Positions 11,053 through 23,497 are shown, counted from the stretch's first letter. The stretch: 64,000 bases of DNA from Corylus avellana (GCF_901000735.1 NC_081542.1:18925093-18989092), one strand, 5' to 3'. Numbers and translations are program-made. The notes: generated from the sequence alone by a model not told the origin.

Positions 11053-13866
11053 ATGACAGAAACTGTTGTGACCCTTGTTATCAACGAGCTTGTTCAATTG
11101 ATCGCTCATGAATCAAAACTGTTAAGGGGTGTCCACCGGGAAGTTGTGAATATTAGAGATGAACTGGAGAGCATCCAATGTTTTCTCAAAGACGCAGATA
11201 AAAGAGACCTCCAATATGGCGTCAAAACGTGGGTGAAACAAGTGAGAGAAGCAACCTATCATATAGAAGACGTAATAGATGAATACGTTTTTCACATGGC
11301 ACAATGTCGTCATCAGCAAGGTTTTATTGCTTCCCTCCATAAAATTGGCCGCTTAATGAAAAAACTAAAACCACATCATGACATAGCTACCAAGATTCAA
11401 GATATCAAAATATCAGTTCGTGAAATCAAGGAACGAAGTGAAAGATATGGTTTTAATTCCTCAGAGCAAGGATCAAGTAGTAGTGCAACCAGTGTTACAT
11501 GGCATGACCCTCGACTGGGTTCACTTTTCATTGAGGAAGATGAAGTTGTGGGCATTGAGTTTACGAGGGATGAACTCGTAAGCTGGATGGTTGGGGGAGA
11601 ATCTAAACGCTTTGTGATTTCAGTGGTAGATATGGGCGGAATTGGTAAGACAACTCTTGCTAAGAAAGTATATGATAATGAATTAGTGAAGGGACATTTT
11701 GACTGCCGTGTTTGGATCACGGTGTCTCAGTCATACAATGTGCAGAAGATACTCATGTCCATGTCAAAGCAAATCTACCAAGCAAAAGAAACTGCTCCTG
11801 GGCAAATAGACATGACAGATGAGATTGTATTAATTAGCCAGCTGAGGAAATGTTTACAGCAAAAGAGGTATGTTGTGGTCTTGGACGATGTTTGGAAGAC
11901 AGAGTTTTGGGAAATAGTGAAACATGCTTTACCATGCAATGATATCGGCAGCAGGATTATCATCACAACACACTGTGATCTCATTGGTGTATCTTGTAAA
12001 GAATCATTATCTAATCAGGTCCACAAGCTACAACCTCTATCTCAAGACAAGGCTTGGGAATTGTTTTGTAAAAAGGCGTTCCAGTCCGAGTTTCAAGGGT
12101 GTTGCCCTAGAGAGTTGGTGAGACCGTCGATGGACATTGTCAAAAAATGTGAAGGCCTGCCACTTGCAATTGTTGCCATAGGTGGTCTTCTGTCAACAAA
12201 GGAGAAGGTGCCATTAGAATGGCAAAATTTGCATGATAGCCTCAATTCTAAGCTAGAAAGTAATCCACACCTTACAAGTATAACAAAAATTCTCTCTCTT
12301 AGTTATTATGATCTTCCGTCTTACCTAAAGTCTTGCTACTTATACTTTGGTATGTTTCCGGAGGACTACTCAATCACTGGTGCAAGACTACTTTTGCTAT
12401 GGGTAGCTGAGGGCTTTATGAATGGAAAGAAGGGAAAAGCATTGGAAGAAGTAGCGGAAGAATACTTAATGGAGCTCATCCATAGAAACTTGGTTCAAGT
12501 TTCATTTGGGGAACTTGATTATGAGATAGACAAAAAGTACCGAATCCATGATTTGTTGCATGAAATCATCCTATCAAAGTCTGGAGAGTTGAACTTCTCT
12601 CAAGTTCTGGAAGCAGGTGACACTAGTTCCCCTAGAAAAAGTCGGTGCCTATCAAACCACTGTGCTAGAGAAAATGTTTTTGAGACAAGTGAGTATTCTC
12701 GTGTTCGTTCTATTTTTCTCTTCAGCATTAATGAAATGCCCAGTTCTTTCATGGTTAAATTGTTCAAAAAGTTCAAGCTTTTGAAAGTGTTAGATTTTGA
12801 AGATGCTCCTATTGATTGTCTTCCTCAAGAAGTGGGGAATTTAAATTGATTCCATTTGAAGTACTTAAGTTTGAGGAGAACAAAAGTTAAGATACTTCCC
12901 AAGTCAATGGGTAGGCTACAAAACCTACAGACTCTAAATGTCATGGAAACCCTAGTGCGTGAGCTACCAATTGAGATATTTAGGCTTTATAAACTGAGAC
13001 ATCTTTTGGCTCATTATCATGACCGTGGAATTGAAAGTAGTTTCTATGCAATGAAAGGAGTAAAATTATGTGATGGGGTTGGATGTTTAAGGGACTTGCA
13101 GACACTATCACTTGTAGAGGCAAATCATCAAGGTGTTGGTCTATTCACAGAGCTGGGAAAGTTGAGTCAGTTGAGGACTCTTGGCATTTCAAATATGGCG
13201 GCAGAAAATGGGAGGGATTTGTGTGCCTCCCTACAAAATATGGTCCAGCTTAAGATTTTGGTTGTAAGCTCAATCAGCGAAGAAGAAAATTTAGATTTAG
13301 AATCAATTTCATCGCCGCCTCAATTTTTAGAACATATCTTTCTAAGGGGGCGGTTGAAAAAGTTGCCCAAATGGATTCTAGGGCTTCATAATCTGGTGAC
13401 ATTAGGCTTATGTTTCTCATTTTTAGTGGAAGATCCACTAATTTGTGTCAAGACTTTGCCTAATTTAATTAATCTTACCCTTCGTCAAGGGTATGATGGT
13501 GAACGGCTCCATTTTGAGGAAGGCGGTTTTCAAAAGCTTAAAAAGCTCACACTGAAAAAGATGAACATATTAAAGATGGCGGAAATAGACAGAGGATCAC
13601 TGCCCGTTCTTGAGCAACTAGAGATTGGGCCATGCCCACAAATGAGGGAGGTGCCCTCTGGAATTCAGCACCTGAAAAGCTTAAAGATTATCGACTTCTA
13701 TGAAATGCAGAGAGATTTTGTGCTACATTTGCAGCCAGATAGAGGCAAAGATTATTGGAAAGTCAAGAAGGTAACTACTATCCATTTCGGCTATAGGATT
13801 AAAGGAGAACAATATCAAATATACAAGTTAGGTGAGTCAGACTTGTTGGAGCGTCTACAAGTGTGA
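11053..13866 (+). pseudogene. CC-NB-ARC-LRR (RPM1-like) NLR copy A, one premature stop
   Basis: The ATG at 11053 (context aaaccATGacagaaac) is shared with copies B and D; an upstream GTG at 11032 is not a plausible start. Order: coiled-coil domain with the EDVID motif (YHIEDVIDEY, about residue 73), P-loop GGIGKTT, RNBS-A FDCRVWITVSQSY, kinase-2 VVVLDDVW, RNBS-B GSRIIITT, GLPL in CEGLPLAIVA, RNBS-D CYLYFGMFPEDY, an MHD variant RIHDLL, then LRRs to 13866. A TGA at 12847-12849 ends the protein after 598 residues. It comes from a 6-bp insertion (aattga) absent from copy D; the frame continues, and the full span is exactly 6 nt longer than D's. The family are cytosolic receptors for pathogen effectors; nucleotide-bound NB-ARC switches signalling by the CC domain. 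As it stands only a CC-NB-ARC protein with the first LRR could be made. Confidence 0.93.
11629..11652 (+). promoter_or_regulatory. Candidate miR482/miR2118 target in the P-loop codons (copy A)
   Basis: The stretch atgggcggaattggtaagac encodes GGIGK. In many eudicots the miR482/2118 family targets exactly this P-loop-coding sequence of NLR mRNAs and starts phased siRNA production. The same stretch occurs in copy D (about 44322-44346, minus); copy B differs by one base (aac for aag). No miRNA is visible here, so this is a family-based inference. Confidence 0.35.
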
Positions 13867-15028
13867 GTGATGTAGGAATATGACAGAGTACAGGCTACAA
13901 CCACATTGTAGTTCATTGCTTCTATGATTCTGCAAGGTCTACGAATCTACAATTATCTACCATCTAATTACTCCCCCTTCATCATCTGTTAGTAGTATTA
14001 GGATTATTTACGTTCCTTAATGAATATGCAGGTAGCTGTATAAGCTGTAAACAAATATCAATTGAATGAAGAGTTATAATTTTTAAACTATGTGCTTCAG
14101 TGAGATGCTTGCTTTTGTTCAAGATGAGATTTCTATGCGTGAGCTGTTTTTGATTTTTTCCCCCCCCTGTTTGTGTTCCATGCTGAGATGCCATTCTTTT
14201 ACTGGAAGGTACAAGTTCTTAGTTTTTGACTGTATTTATAGAAGTTATTTTATAAAAGGTAAAGAAAAATACATAGTACAAATCTTCCAAATCTCAAAGG
14301 AGTAGCAAATATTAATTGCTTGCGTGTATCCTGGTTCAATTTTCTTGTGAGCTGATTAGTCTAAGAGTAATCCGGATGTTCTCACTGCACACTGATGTTG
14401 GACAGAAATTTCCTCCTGCAACGTACGCTCTAAAGCATCATACAAATATGGAAAAGAAAACTAGTTAAGAGTCAATAGAAGAGCAAATCAGAAGCCTATA
14501 TAATAATACTCTTATCTATGGTTAAGATAGCATCACATGATCACCATATAGTTATGTAAATCCAAGACTCCCTGTTTTTTGTCTGTAACCTTTCCATACT
14601 TTTAGCTGAAACTGAAGCTAATTTTTCCATCATTAGGGCTACCACACAAGTTAAAAACAGAAGCCATCTTACCATCATAGGAAAAGTTAAAAGGCAAGTA
14701 GATCCTCTAAATTCCAATGCAGACTGCATATGAAAATATCTTACCTAACCTTTGCATATTTGCATCTATATTGCGTCAAAAACCATCATCCAAAAATTTA
14801 AAACATGCTTGTACTCCAGATTTCAATGTTGGCTTCATCGGAAAATACTTTACCTACATTGTTAAACTGGAATATTTGCTTCTATATTGCGTTCAAAACC
14901 ATCATAGGAAAAGTTAAGACAGGTAAATCCTCTAAATTCCAATGCAAACTCCATCTGAAAATATCTTACCTATATTGTTGACCTTTGCATATTTGCTTTT
15001 ATATTGTTAAAACAAGCTAAGTCGTCTT
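13867..15028. other. 3' flank of copy A and a further upstream-module copy
   Basis: No gene is visible. About 14280-14700 is a copy of the upstream-module segment also at 16280-16700 (upstream of B) and 46440-46860 (minus, upstream of D), recognised by agcctatataataatactctt and cccctgttttgtgtct-type blocks. About 14672-14780 and 14891-14996 are an imperfect direct repeat (cataggaaaagttaa..., gaaaatatcttacct, ctttgcatatttgc). Confidence 0.55.
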
Positions 15029-18000
15029 TTGTCAATTACCCACCATGCCATGCCATGGACAAAACAGCAGCCACTGGCCAACTCTCCAAATCCTCAACAA
15101 TCTTGGGCACATATGTCAAGATCACCGTCTCCTTTACGATCAGTAGTGGAAACAACGCGTGGTTATACGATGGCTTTTGACTCGCGTTGTCTCTGCCACC
15201 ACAAATCCCAAACCAAACCAAACGGAAGCTTGACCTTATTACTTAGCCGACCATTTTTATCTTGTTTGCCGGTCAACTTAATAATATTGGACCAGACTTT
15301 TGGTTGGTCGAAGGAAAAGAGGAGCTACAGTGCTTATTTGCTGTTGAAGAATATGATAGACCAGAAAAATACAGCATAGCATAGAAAAATACAGTGTAAA
15401 CATGTGAGCATTCACATTGGCCTTAACAAATTATTATTTTTTTTTGCTATTTTAATTAGCAATGTAAAAAAAAAAAAAAATTGCTTTACATCCGGCTCAA
15501 TAAAATGACTAAAGATTTGTTGAGCTGCTACAATGCTCGGAATATTAATAATAAAAGTAATCTTGCTCTTTTTTTTTTTTCTTGAGAGTAGGAAAAGTAG
15601 ATAAATAAATAATATTTTAAATAGAAAAGTGAAAGTGAATAGCTAAAGCGATTTGAAAAAATGATAGCTAAAATAGAAACATGTGTTTTTTTTTCTAAAT
15701 TTTAAATAAAAATTTGTTGAACCAGATGTAATTGCTCTTAGGAAGAAGGAAGGAAGAAATCTCTCCCAACTTTTTTTTTTTTTTTTTGAATAATATAGTG
15801 ATGAGCCGGATGTGATTGCTCTACAACAGTTCTTATCTGTCTTCCTTCTATATATGCTTTTAGTAGTGATCTACGAGGTGAAGCTTTTTCTATTTATTTA
15901 TTTATTTTTTCGATTTCCTCTAGTCGTTCTAAAGGTTTGTTTATACGAAACCTTAAGGGTAACAATCTTAAATTTTCAACCTATCTTTTGTTTTTTATTT
16001 GCTTATTCTCTGGGAGCAAATCATTGACTGATGGTGAAAGAATTATCAAGCATATAGAAGAAATATTGTCACTAATGGTATAGGCATTGAAGGAGATTGT
16101 GTTTGTAAATGCACTTGTGGCAGAGATGGAAAAGCTAAGAAATCATTTTTTAGTTGAGAAAGTTGTGATGTACCAGTTATCGGCCAAAGACATGATTTGC
16201 CGGAATATGTTGCAGATCTGAAAATTGATTGGGACGGTGACATTCAAAAAATTAAACAAAGCATAGATTAAATTTTACCCTCTAAGAAATCTCAAAGGAG
16301 TTGCAAACATTAGCTGCGTGTATTCTGGTTCAATTGACTTGTGTGCTGATTAGTCAAGAGCAAGAAATGGTCAAGTGGGAATGAGTTTAATTTCCAAGGA
16401 GAATTCCTTAACTGGACAGAAATTTCCTGAGTGGACCAAATTTCTCCAACCCACTCTCTAAGGCATCATACGAATATTGAAAAAGGAAGCTAGTTGCATG
16501 AGCCACTAGGAGGCCAGTAAATCAGAAGCCTATATAATAATACTCTTATCATCACACCACCATATAGTTGTGTAAAGCCAAGACCCCCTGTTTTGTGTCT
16601 CCAACTTTTTCATACTTTTAACTGAAACTGAAGCTAATTTCTCCATCGTTTGGGCTACCACATAATTTAAAAATAGCAGCCATTTGTCAAACTCAATGCA
16701 GCCATACCCGAAGTAATTCAAGGTAAAAGCTTCAAATTCCCCTAGTTTCTGCATTATTCTTTTTTTAAGCATTTTTTTTTTTTTTTTTTTTTTTGGGGTG
16801 TGTTGAACATGACTCTTCTTTTTGGGAATTCTTTTCTTTTGCTTTAAAGATTTGATTTTTATATGGGGTTTTTGCTTTAGGTTTGTGGGTGTTCTTGTAT
16901 TCATTGGGTTTGCTTGAGAGGGGAAGATTTAGATTGTGGGTGTTCTTGATGCTTCTCTGGGCTTTGTAGAAGTAAATGGAGTAGGAGTTTCTGATGTTTC
17001 TGACACTTACTGCAGAATCTGCTCTTGACGGAAGCTAAGAAGAAGGCTTGGCAATATTATTGTTGCTATTTGGCTCGAGTATCATGGGCTTGCTTGAGCA
17101 TATATGATGGGAGCTGCTTAATAGATTTTGAGTTCTAAAGCGACAAATTTAGGTATGACTTTTTTTTTTTTTTTTTTTTTTTTTTAAGTTTAAATACTTA
17201 ATTAAATAATTTTAATTTTAAATAATTCTTCTGGCTTTTTGGCCTTAATATTTTTTCAAATGACTTACAAAATTCACATATGTTATGAGACATTTAATTT
17301 CAACTAATGTCATATTTTGTGCTGAGTTACATTTAATTCCTTTTATGTATAATTTAATTTGTGCAAAACGAACTTTATTTTAAAAATTATTTTTATTGAA
17401 TGAACTTAGCCAATATTTTGGTTTTAAGTTGGGGTGAAATTATGAGTTTAGTAATTGTTTTAGGAGTGCAATTAATGTGACTTTCTCTTTTTGGACTTCA
17501 ATTCTTTGTATATATGTTTTGGAATGGAGAAGATTTTTGTTGAGATGCTATAGTGCTCAGCTATATGAATAAAAACAGTAATCTTGTCCTCTCTTTTTAG
17601 AAATTTGGGAATAGAAAAAGTTGACAAAAAAAAAAAAAATTTATATGAAAAAGTGATAGTAAAAATGTAAAATTTTGAGCCGAATTTAGGTATTTTGAAA
17701 AAGTAGATAACTAAAATAGAAAAATACTATCCTTTAGCTAAAATTTAGCTAAAAAAATAAAAAGAAAAAAGACTTGTCATTATCGGCTTGTGTACTTTAG
17801 TTAAGGGTGGTAAAGGATTGGGAAGCAGTCAAAAGCTATGTATGTGCACTGATGGGGTGTTTTGAAATAATTTGTAGGAAATTTCAATATTGTCCTGTCT
17901 TATCTTAGTTTAAGGGCTGCAAAGTAAAGTTTGGTTGTAGAAATGAGATTTAGGCTTGGAAAATTAAATATGTGAGAATTTTATGAATTTATCCTTGGGC

Positions 18001-18142
18001 TTTTGATAATTGGTGTCTTTGTGGCATAATTGATGTATTATAGTAGGTGTCATGTTTTCCTTTGGGCTTATGGCGTGAGAATACCCAAATTCTTTTCTAA
18101 TTGTGACAGTATCATTTACTAGGTGAAGATAAAGAGGAAACC
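15029..18142 (+). repeat. Upstream module of NLR copy B; inverted duplicate of 44922-48091
   Basis: No gene is visible. The whole segment is collinear and very similar to the reverse complement of 44922-48091, so B and D are the arms of a large inverted duplication that includes coding sequence. It contains a MITE-like insertion (about 15402-15740), long T tracts, and a conserved aattcaag|gtaaaagcttc (about 16720) plus ctag|gtgaag (about 18121) that may bound a 5'-UTR intron. Short open frames here are not conserved and are not called. Confidence 0.75.
15402..15740. mobile_element. MITE-like element with about 25-bp inverted ends
   Basis: The left end gagcattcacattggcc...aacaaa and the right end ttgttgaaccagatgtaattgctctta are inverted relatives (gagca-t-cacat--gg-tcaacaaa). 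Related ends with gatgtgattgctct lie at about 15810, and the mirror copy is at about 47390-47740. A target duplication could not be fixed, so superfamily is open. Confidence 0.45.
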
Positions 18143-19111
18143 ATGACAGAAACTGTTGTGGCCCTTGTCGTCAACGAGTTGGTTCAATTGATTGTCCATG
18201 AATCAAATTTGCTCAAGGGTGTCCACCAGGAAGTTGTGGACATTAAAGATGAACTGGAGAGCATCCAGAGTTTTCTCAAAGATGTCGATAAAGGAGACCT
18301 CCAAGCTGGCGTCAAAATGTGGGTAAAACAAGTGAGAGAAGCAGCTTATCATATAGAAGATGTAATAGATGAATACGTTCTTCACATGGCACAACGTCGT
18401 TATCAGCAAAGTTTTCTTGCTTTCCTCAATAAAATTGGCCGCTTATTGAAATACATAAAGCCGCGCCATGACATAGCCACCAAGATTCAAGATATCAAAA
18501 TATTGGTTCGTGAAATCAAGGAACGAAGTGAAAGATATGGTTTTAGTTCCTCAGAGCAAGGATCAAGTAATAATGCAGCAAATGTTGCATGTCATGACCC
18601 TCGAGTGGGTGCACTTTTCATTGAAGAAGATGAAGTTGTGGGGATTGAGTCAACCAAGGATGAACTCATAAGTTGGTTGGTGGGGGAAGCATCTAAACAC
18701 TCTGTGATGTCGGTGGTTGGCATGGGCGGAATTGGTAACACAACTCTTGCTAAGAAAGTGTACGAGAATGAATCAGTGAAGGGACATTTTGACTGTCGTG
18801 TTTGGATCACTGTGTCTCAATCATACAACGTGCAGAAGATACTCATGTCCATGATAGACCAAATCTACCAAGCAAAAGAAACTGCTCTCGAGCAAATAGA
18901 CATGACAGACGAGATCACACTCATTACCCAGCTGAGGAAATTTTACAACAAAAGAGGTATGTTGTGGTTTTTGATGATGTTTGGAAAACAGAGTTTTGGG
19001 AAATTGTGAAACATGCTTTGCCATTCAATGATAGAGGCAGCAGGATTATCATCACAACACGAAGTGATCTCATTGCTTCTTTTTGTAAGGAATCTTTTTC
19101 TGATCATGTCC
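18143..19111 (+). pseudogene. CC-NB-ARC NLR copy B, P-loop mutated, frameshifted, cut by a gap
   Basis: This copy starts with the same ATG context as A and is closest to D (about a dozen or so differences over the first 290 residues). The coiled coil with YHIEDVIDEY is present. The P-loop reads GGIGNTT: the Walker A lysine is asparagine (aag to aac), which in this family abolishes nucleotide binding. One T is missing from the run at about 18943-18946 (gaaattttacaac against gaaatttttacaac in D), which shifts the frame just before kinase-2; the VVVFDDVW segment continues in another frame to the gap at 19112. ARC2 and LRR are not present before the gap, and beyond it the sequence is an unrelated inverted upstream block. 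Confidence 0.88.
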
Positions 19112-19211
19112 NNNNNNNNNNNNNNNNNNNNNNNNNNNNNNNNNNNNNNNNNNNNNNNNNNNNNNNNNNNNNNNNNNNNNNNNNNNNNNNNNNNNNNNNN
19201 NNNNNNNNNNN
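19112..19211. other. Assembly gap (100 N)
   Basis: Exactly 100 N. Left flank is inside NLR B; right flank is reverse-complement upstream sequence of NLR A. A join across unlike repeat copies is likely. Confidence 0.95.
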
Positions 19212-20095
19212 ATAACAAAATACATTTTCTTGTTAAAGTACTCCATAATTGTCAAACACAATCGAAAATCCCAATTCGTCTCTAAGATATATTCTCCGAG
19301 TAGCACAATCTATGTCCAGTATACTTAGAAACTACAATCTCCAGGTATCACCGTCCAACAATACAAATTACTAATACAAAGACATAGTAGTTATTGAAAC
19401 ATGTACTTCCAATCATACTCCAAGTCTCCAATAATCAGCTAATAGAGTATCTCAACTTGAGGGACCTCTCACTAATTCTGAATTTTGTTTTTAAAACAAA
19501 TCCCTAAACTAACAACCATTTTTAAAATAGCTCATGAAGTGACAAGTGTTTTAAAGTGATATATCAAACTACGAAAGTGTATCAAAAATGCCCTTTTTTT
19601 TTTTATTAAATTCAGATAATACCCTTATTCTCTTAATAAAAAGAATAAATATATAAAACTTAAAAATTACTTATTTTTTTAATAAAAAGAAAGGGGTGGC
19701 CTGGGAGCCACCCCTAGCCCATGGGAGGACTACATGCCACCCTAGAGGCTGCGAACCCACTCCTTCCCCAAAGGGTGGTTGTCGGTTGGCAGCCATCCCC
19801 CCTTCTTCTAACCTATTAACAGTGTCTTAGATAGAAAAACATCAATAATGTTCATTTGTCTACAATTCAAGATAAGTTCTGTGTTTCTCATCTCATAACC
19901 ATCATATATATGTCAGTACCAGACCCAACATTTCATACATGCCCATCAAACCCCTATAAACTTTTATAGACATCTTACTATCATAGAGTGTATTTGTAAT
20001 GTTCATTTGTTTACAATTCAAGATAAGTTCTATGTTTCTCATCTTATAACCATCATATATGTCAGTACCAGACCCAACATTTCATACATGCCCAT

Positions 20096-21395
20096 TGATG
20101 AGTGCCAAATATTGCATATTTGGACCCCTTAATTTGCATTTGCTAAGCCTTTAGCTTTATTACTTTCTGATGTTTTGGTTAGTTTTGGTGTTTTAGCGAT
20201 TTGTAGGTTGTTCAGAGAAAAATGCGGCTTTAAGGTAACATTTGCAACTCATTCCATTAATTCTGGGGCTGAAGACACTTCAGGGAGCATTCGTAGCAAA
20301 TTTGGATCGAGCGATGATTCACACCCAACGAGTCTCACTAAAAAGGCCATATCTAGAGTTGAATACCACGGATTGAAGCAATCTTAGTGTCATTGGAAAG
20401 CCAACTCAAAGATTTACAAAGTCATATTTGACAAGAGTAAGCTAATTCCTCCTGGAATTGCGATCGATCGCACTTTCATTGCGATCGAGCGCACTCGCGC
20501 CCTGTTCCACAGGAGACGCATTGAACGAGTGCGATCGAGCGCACTTGGCCGACCTGGCAGCACTGAAATTCTAAAATTAGCTTATAAATATCGTTCATTT
20601 TCATTGTAAACGGACGCAGACGCGCCGGGGGCACCGTTCTTGGTCGTTATTCGTGTTTTCTGGGTTTTTGGAGCTTTGAACTCCAATTCCATTGTAAGTT
20701 TTATTTTTCTCATGATGTCAATTCAATTGTTTATTCTTTTTGTTATCATGAGAGGCTAAAACCTTCAACTAAGGTTGAAGATGAAACCTCATCATTGATA
20801 AACATACATGTTCTTGTCGTTTTATATATACAATGAGACTATTTTATGAAAGTGTTGTTCAAAAGCCAATCCAACAGTTTGATTAAGTTTAATTGATTAG
20901 ATGTTGGAATTATACTCATGCTTAATTTAATATTCATTGTGTTTCGTCTGGGGGTACATCGAATGATTTGATTGAGACTAATATCCATTGTGATCTACGG
21001 ATACAGTGGATGATTTTATCTCAATTAAATATTCGTTGTGATTCTTTTAACGGATGGATTCATCGAATGATTTAATTTGCGTGTTTACAACTTTTGAACA
21101 ATGTATTTGGATTGACTATTGTATGCATAAAATGCAAGACATGTTGTTTGATTTGGCAAGGGGGATTCGGAAACCTTAGTAATTTGCCATTACTTGTTTT
21201 CAAGTTGTTTAATTTAGTTTATGCTTTTTGCACAACAAAAATACACAACTTGGAACTAGGTTAAGATAAAATTGGTTTAAACTAGAAAATTTATTTTTGC
21301 AAACACAACTCCCTGTGGATTCGACCTCGCACTTGCACACACACTTTATTGCACACGACTCATGCGCTTGCGAGTACAATTAAATTTGTACATCA
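20096..21395. mobile_element. Solo LTR (1,300 bp), Ty3/gypsy-like
   Basis: Ends are TGATGAGTGCC...TTGTACATCA, flanked by the 5-bp duplication CCCAT (20091-20095 and 21396-21400). Removing it joins catacatgcccat to caaacccctataaac, the order seen in the empty relative at about 9900-9945 (minus). A TATA box tataaata is at 20583-20590. The 3' part has the ctccctgtggattcgacct block typical of plant Ty3/gypsy LTR ends. Several near-identical units around gcgatcgagcgcact lie at 20459-20545. An open frame of 70 codons inside it is chance. Confidence 0.92.
20459..20545. repeat. GCGATCGAGCGCACT units in the solo LTR
   Basis: The motif tgcgatcga(t/g)cgcact appears three times (about 20459, 20480 and 20540), just upstream of the TATA box. 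It is CpG-rich and partly palindromic in an AT-rich region, so it may be a U3 enhancer repeat. Confidence 0.55.
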
Positions 21396-22222
21396 CCCAT
21401 CAAACCCCTATAAACTTTTATAGACATCTTATTTCCATAGAGTGTATTTGAAAGGAATTCCCAAAGGCACAATGCTGCTGTAATTTCAGGAAACCACAAA
21501 TGCCGGTAACCAACTAGAAAAACTAAGTGACTATGTTTCAGCGGACAGCCCACCTCATTTGGTCTTTGCTTTTTGATAGGCATCTCAATTCTAAGGTGAA
21601 GACAACCATATATTGTCATGTACACATGCAATGTGTTGCACGGGAAATAAACACTTGTCAAATCATATGCACAAGCAAGCTCATGATACTCAAGACAGAT
21701 AGCTACAATAATATTGCCAAACCTGCTTCTGACGCTTATTGCAGAATCTGCTTTAAGATTATTTATTCTATTTGAACGCTAACTCTTGACGCGGGCTAAG
21801 AAATAATCTTACAGCAGATTCTGCAATAAAAGTCAGAAACATCAACATCTACATTTAGTTTTTCAGAATCCAAAGAAACATCAGAAACTCTTACTCCATT
21901 TAGTTTTACAAAACCCAGAGAAGCATTACCTCCCTCCACTGTAAAAATCACTTTGAGCATTTTATTCAACTATTTTTCATTCTTCTTTCACGAATACTAT
22001 GTCACTCATTTTTCCTTTTCTTCCAACTACTTCTCATAAACGCGAACACCCACAATCTAAATCTTCCCCTATGAAGCAATTAAGCAAACCCAATGAAAAC
22101 CAGAACACCCACAAGCCAAAAACAGCAAACCCACATAAAAATCCAATCTTTAAAGCAAAATAAAAGAATACCCAAAATAAGAGTCGCGTTCTGTCAATGT
22201 TAATAATATTATATCAATCTTA

Positions 22223-22457
22223 GGGTTAAATACTCCATACCTCCTAAGGTTTCCCAACTTCATTTTTTTTCTCCTATAGTTTTATTTTTATCACAGGAGG
22301 TTCCTATTGTTTTGATAAGTGACCAAATTAATCCATCTGTTAGTTGACCGTTAGTCGACCGTTAGGACTGACACAAGGCACATATTTAATTTTTTATTTT
22401 TTATTTTTAAAAAAAATTTAAAAATGTATTTTTTTTTAATTAAAAATATATATATAT

Positions 22458-22489
<32 letters not shown>

Positions 22490-22798
22490 TAAAAAAATAA
22501 AAAATAAAAAAAGGAAAAAAAATTGAGTGCGTGAGGCCACCCAGCTGGCTCCAGGGGTGGCTTGGCCACCCTTTATATGGGGGTGGCGGCCACCCATCTA
22601 ACAGGATGGGGTGTGGGAGGCCACTTGCCTGTAAGGCACCCCAGTGGCTTCCGACCGCCGCGAACTCTAAGGGGGGGTGGCCAAGCCACTGATGGTTGGC
22701 CAAGCCACCCCGGTGTGAGGGTAACCGGCCACCCCATGGGCTACTGGGGGTGGCCGAAACCACCCCCAATGGTGGTTGGGGCCACCATTGGGGGTGGT
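22223..22798. mobile_element. Mutator-type foldback element, right part lost
   Basis: Starts gggttaaatactccatacctcc directly after tcaatctta, as do the complete elements at 33492 and 34513. The arm contains atcacaggaggttc and ccgttagttgac-type blocks, then an AT tract and a ggggtggcc-rich core (22530-22798). The right arm and right target duplication are missing: the core runs straight into the internal part of a copia LTR at about 22798. An apparent 154-codon frame on the minus strand is repeat-derived. Confidence 0.75.
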
Positions 22799-22837
22799 TT
22801 ATACAGTGTGATTCAATATACAACCTTATTCTCAACA

Positions 22838-22850
22838 TAGTATCAGAGCA
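22838..22850 (+). promoter_or_regulatory. Primer-binding site of the plus-strand copia
   Basis: tagtatcagagca directly after the LTR end; the usual plant form is tggtatcagagc. Confidence 0.85.
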
Positions 22851-23497
22851 TAGGTTTTGAATCACCTGAAATTTTTTCGGCGCCGCCTGTGTTATCCGGC
22901 ACAACCATCCCTCTGTCCCTCACGGTTTTCTATCTTCTCCTCGAATTTTTCAGCGGATCACTATACCGCCTGAAAGCCCGGAAGCCAACCGTCACAAAGC
23001 CGCCGCACATAGTCACATCGGAGCTCCCACGCGCTCTCACGCGCCGCCCAAAGGTTTAGCAATTCCGCCATTGTCATTAAGCCACTGGCTGCCACGATGG
23101 TCTGATTGCTTCTCTCAAGCCACCGATCAATAGATCTGCTCCCCAGCACTCCAGAACTGCAACCAGAGTCCCGATCCAGTTTCCCACGCGCTCTCACGCG
23201 CCACCAATAGTTCTGCGCAAGAGATCCACATGCCTCCTCCAGTCTCACGCGTGTCCACACGCGCTAGAAGCCCCCCAACGGCCACGTCAGCCTTGTGCCA
23301 CATCATCGGTGCCACGTTAGTATTGCCACATCAGCCTGTGTGCCACATCATCAGTGTCAAGTCAGAACTTGCCACATCAGCGCGGACTTTTGACCGTTGA
23401 CTTTTTGTTGACTTCCTGAGTTGACCAGGTGCTTTCTTACCTATTTTTTCGTCATGATTTCATATTTGTAGTCTGGTTTTGCATTTGAGCCTTCTAG

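Larger units (their letters stand above)
19212..22222 (-). repeat. Inverted copy of the NLR A upstream region
   Basis: The segment is the reverse complement of about 8990-10600, interrupted by the solo LTR at 20096-21395. The match is plain at both ends (ataacaaaatacattttcttg here against the complement at about 10580-10600; ctttaaagcaaaataaaaga against about 9170). Flanks of the LTR repeat acccaacatttcatacatg twice because a short stretch is locally duplicated (about 19840-19960 and 19995-20095). No gene is visible. Confidence 0.8.

Noticed and set aside
20175..20387. 70-codon frame
   Set aside because: Lies inside a solo LTR with clear ends and target duplication.
22440..22904. 154-codon minus frame with Pro/Trp/Gly-rich product
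   Set aside because: It is translation of the ggggtggcc repeat core and a poly-A/T tract; similar frames appear in every core on both strands.
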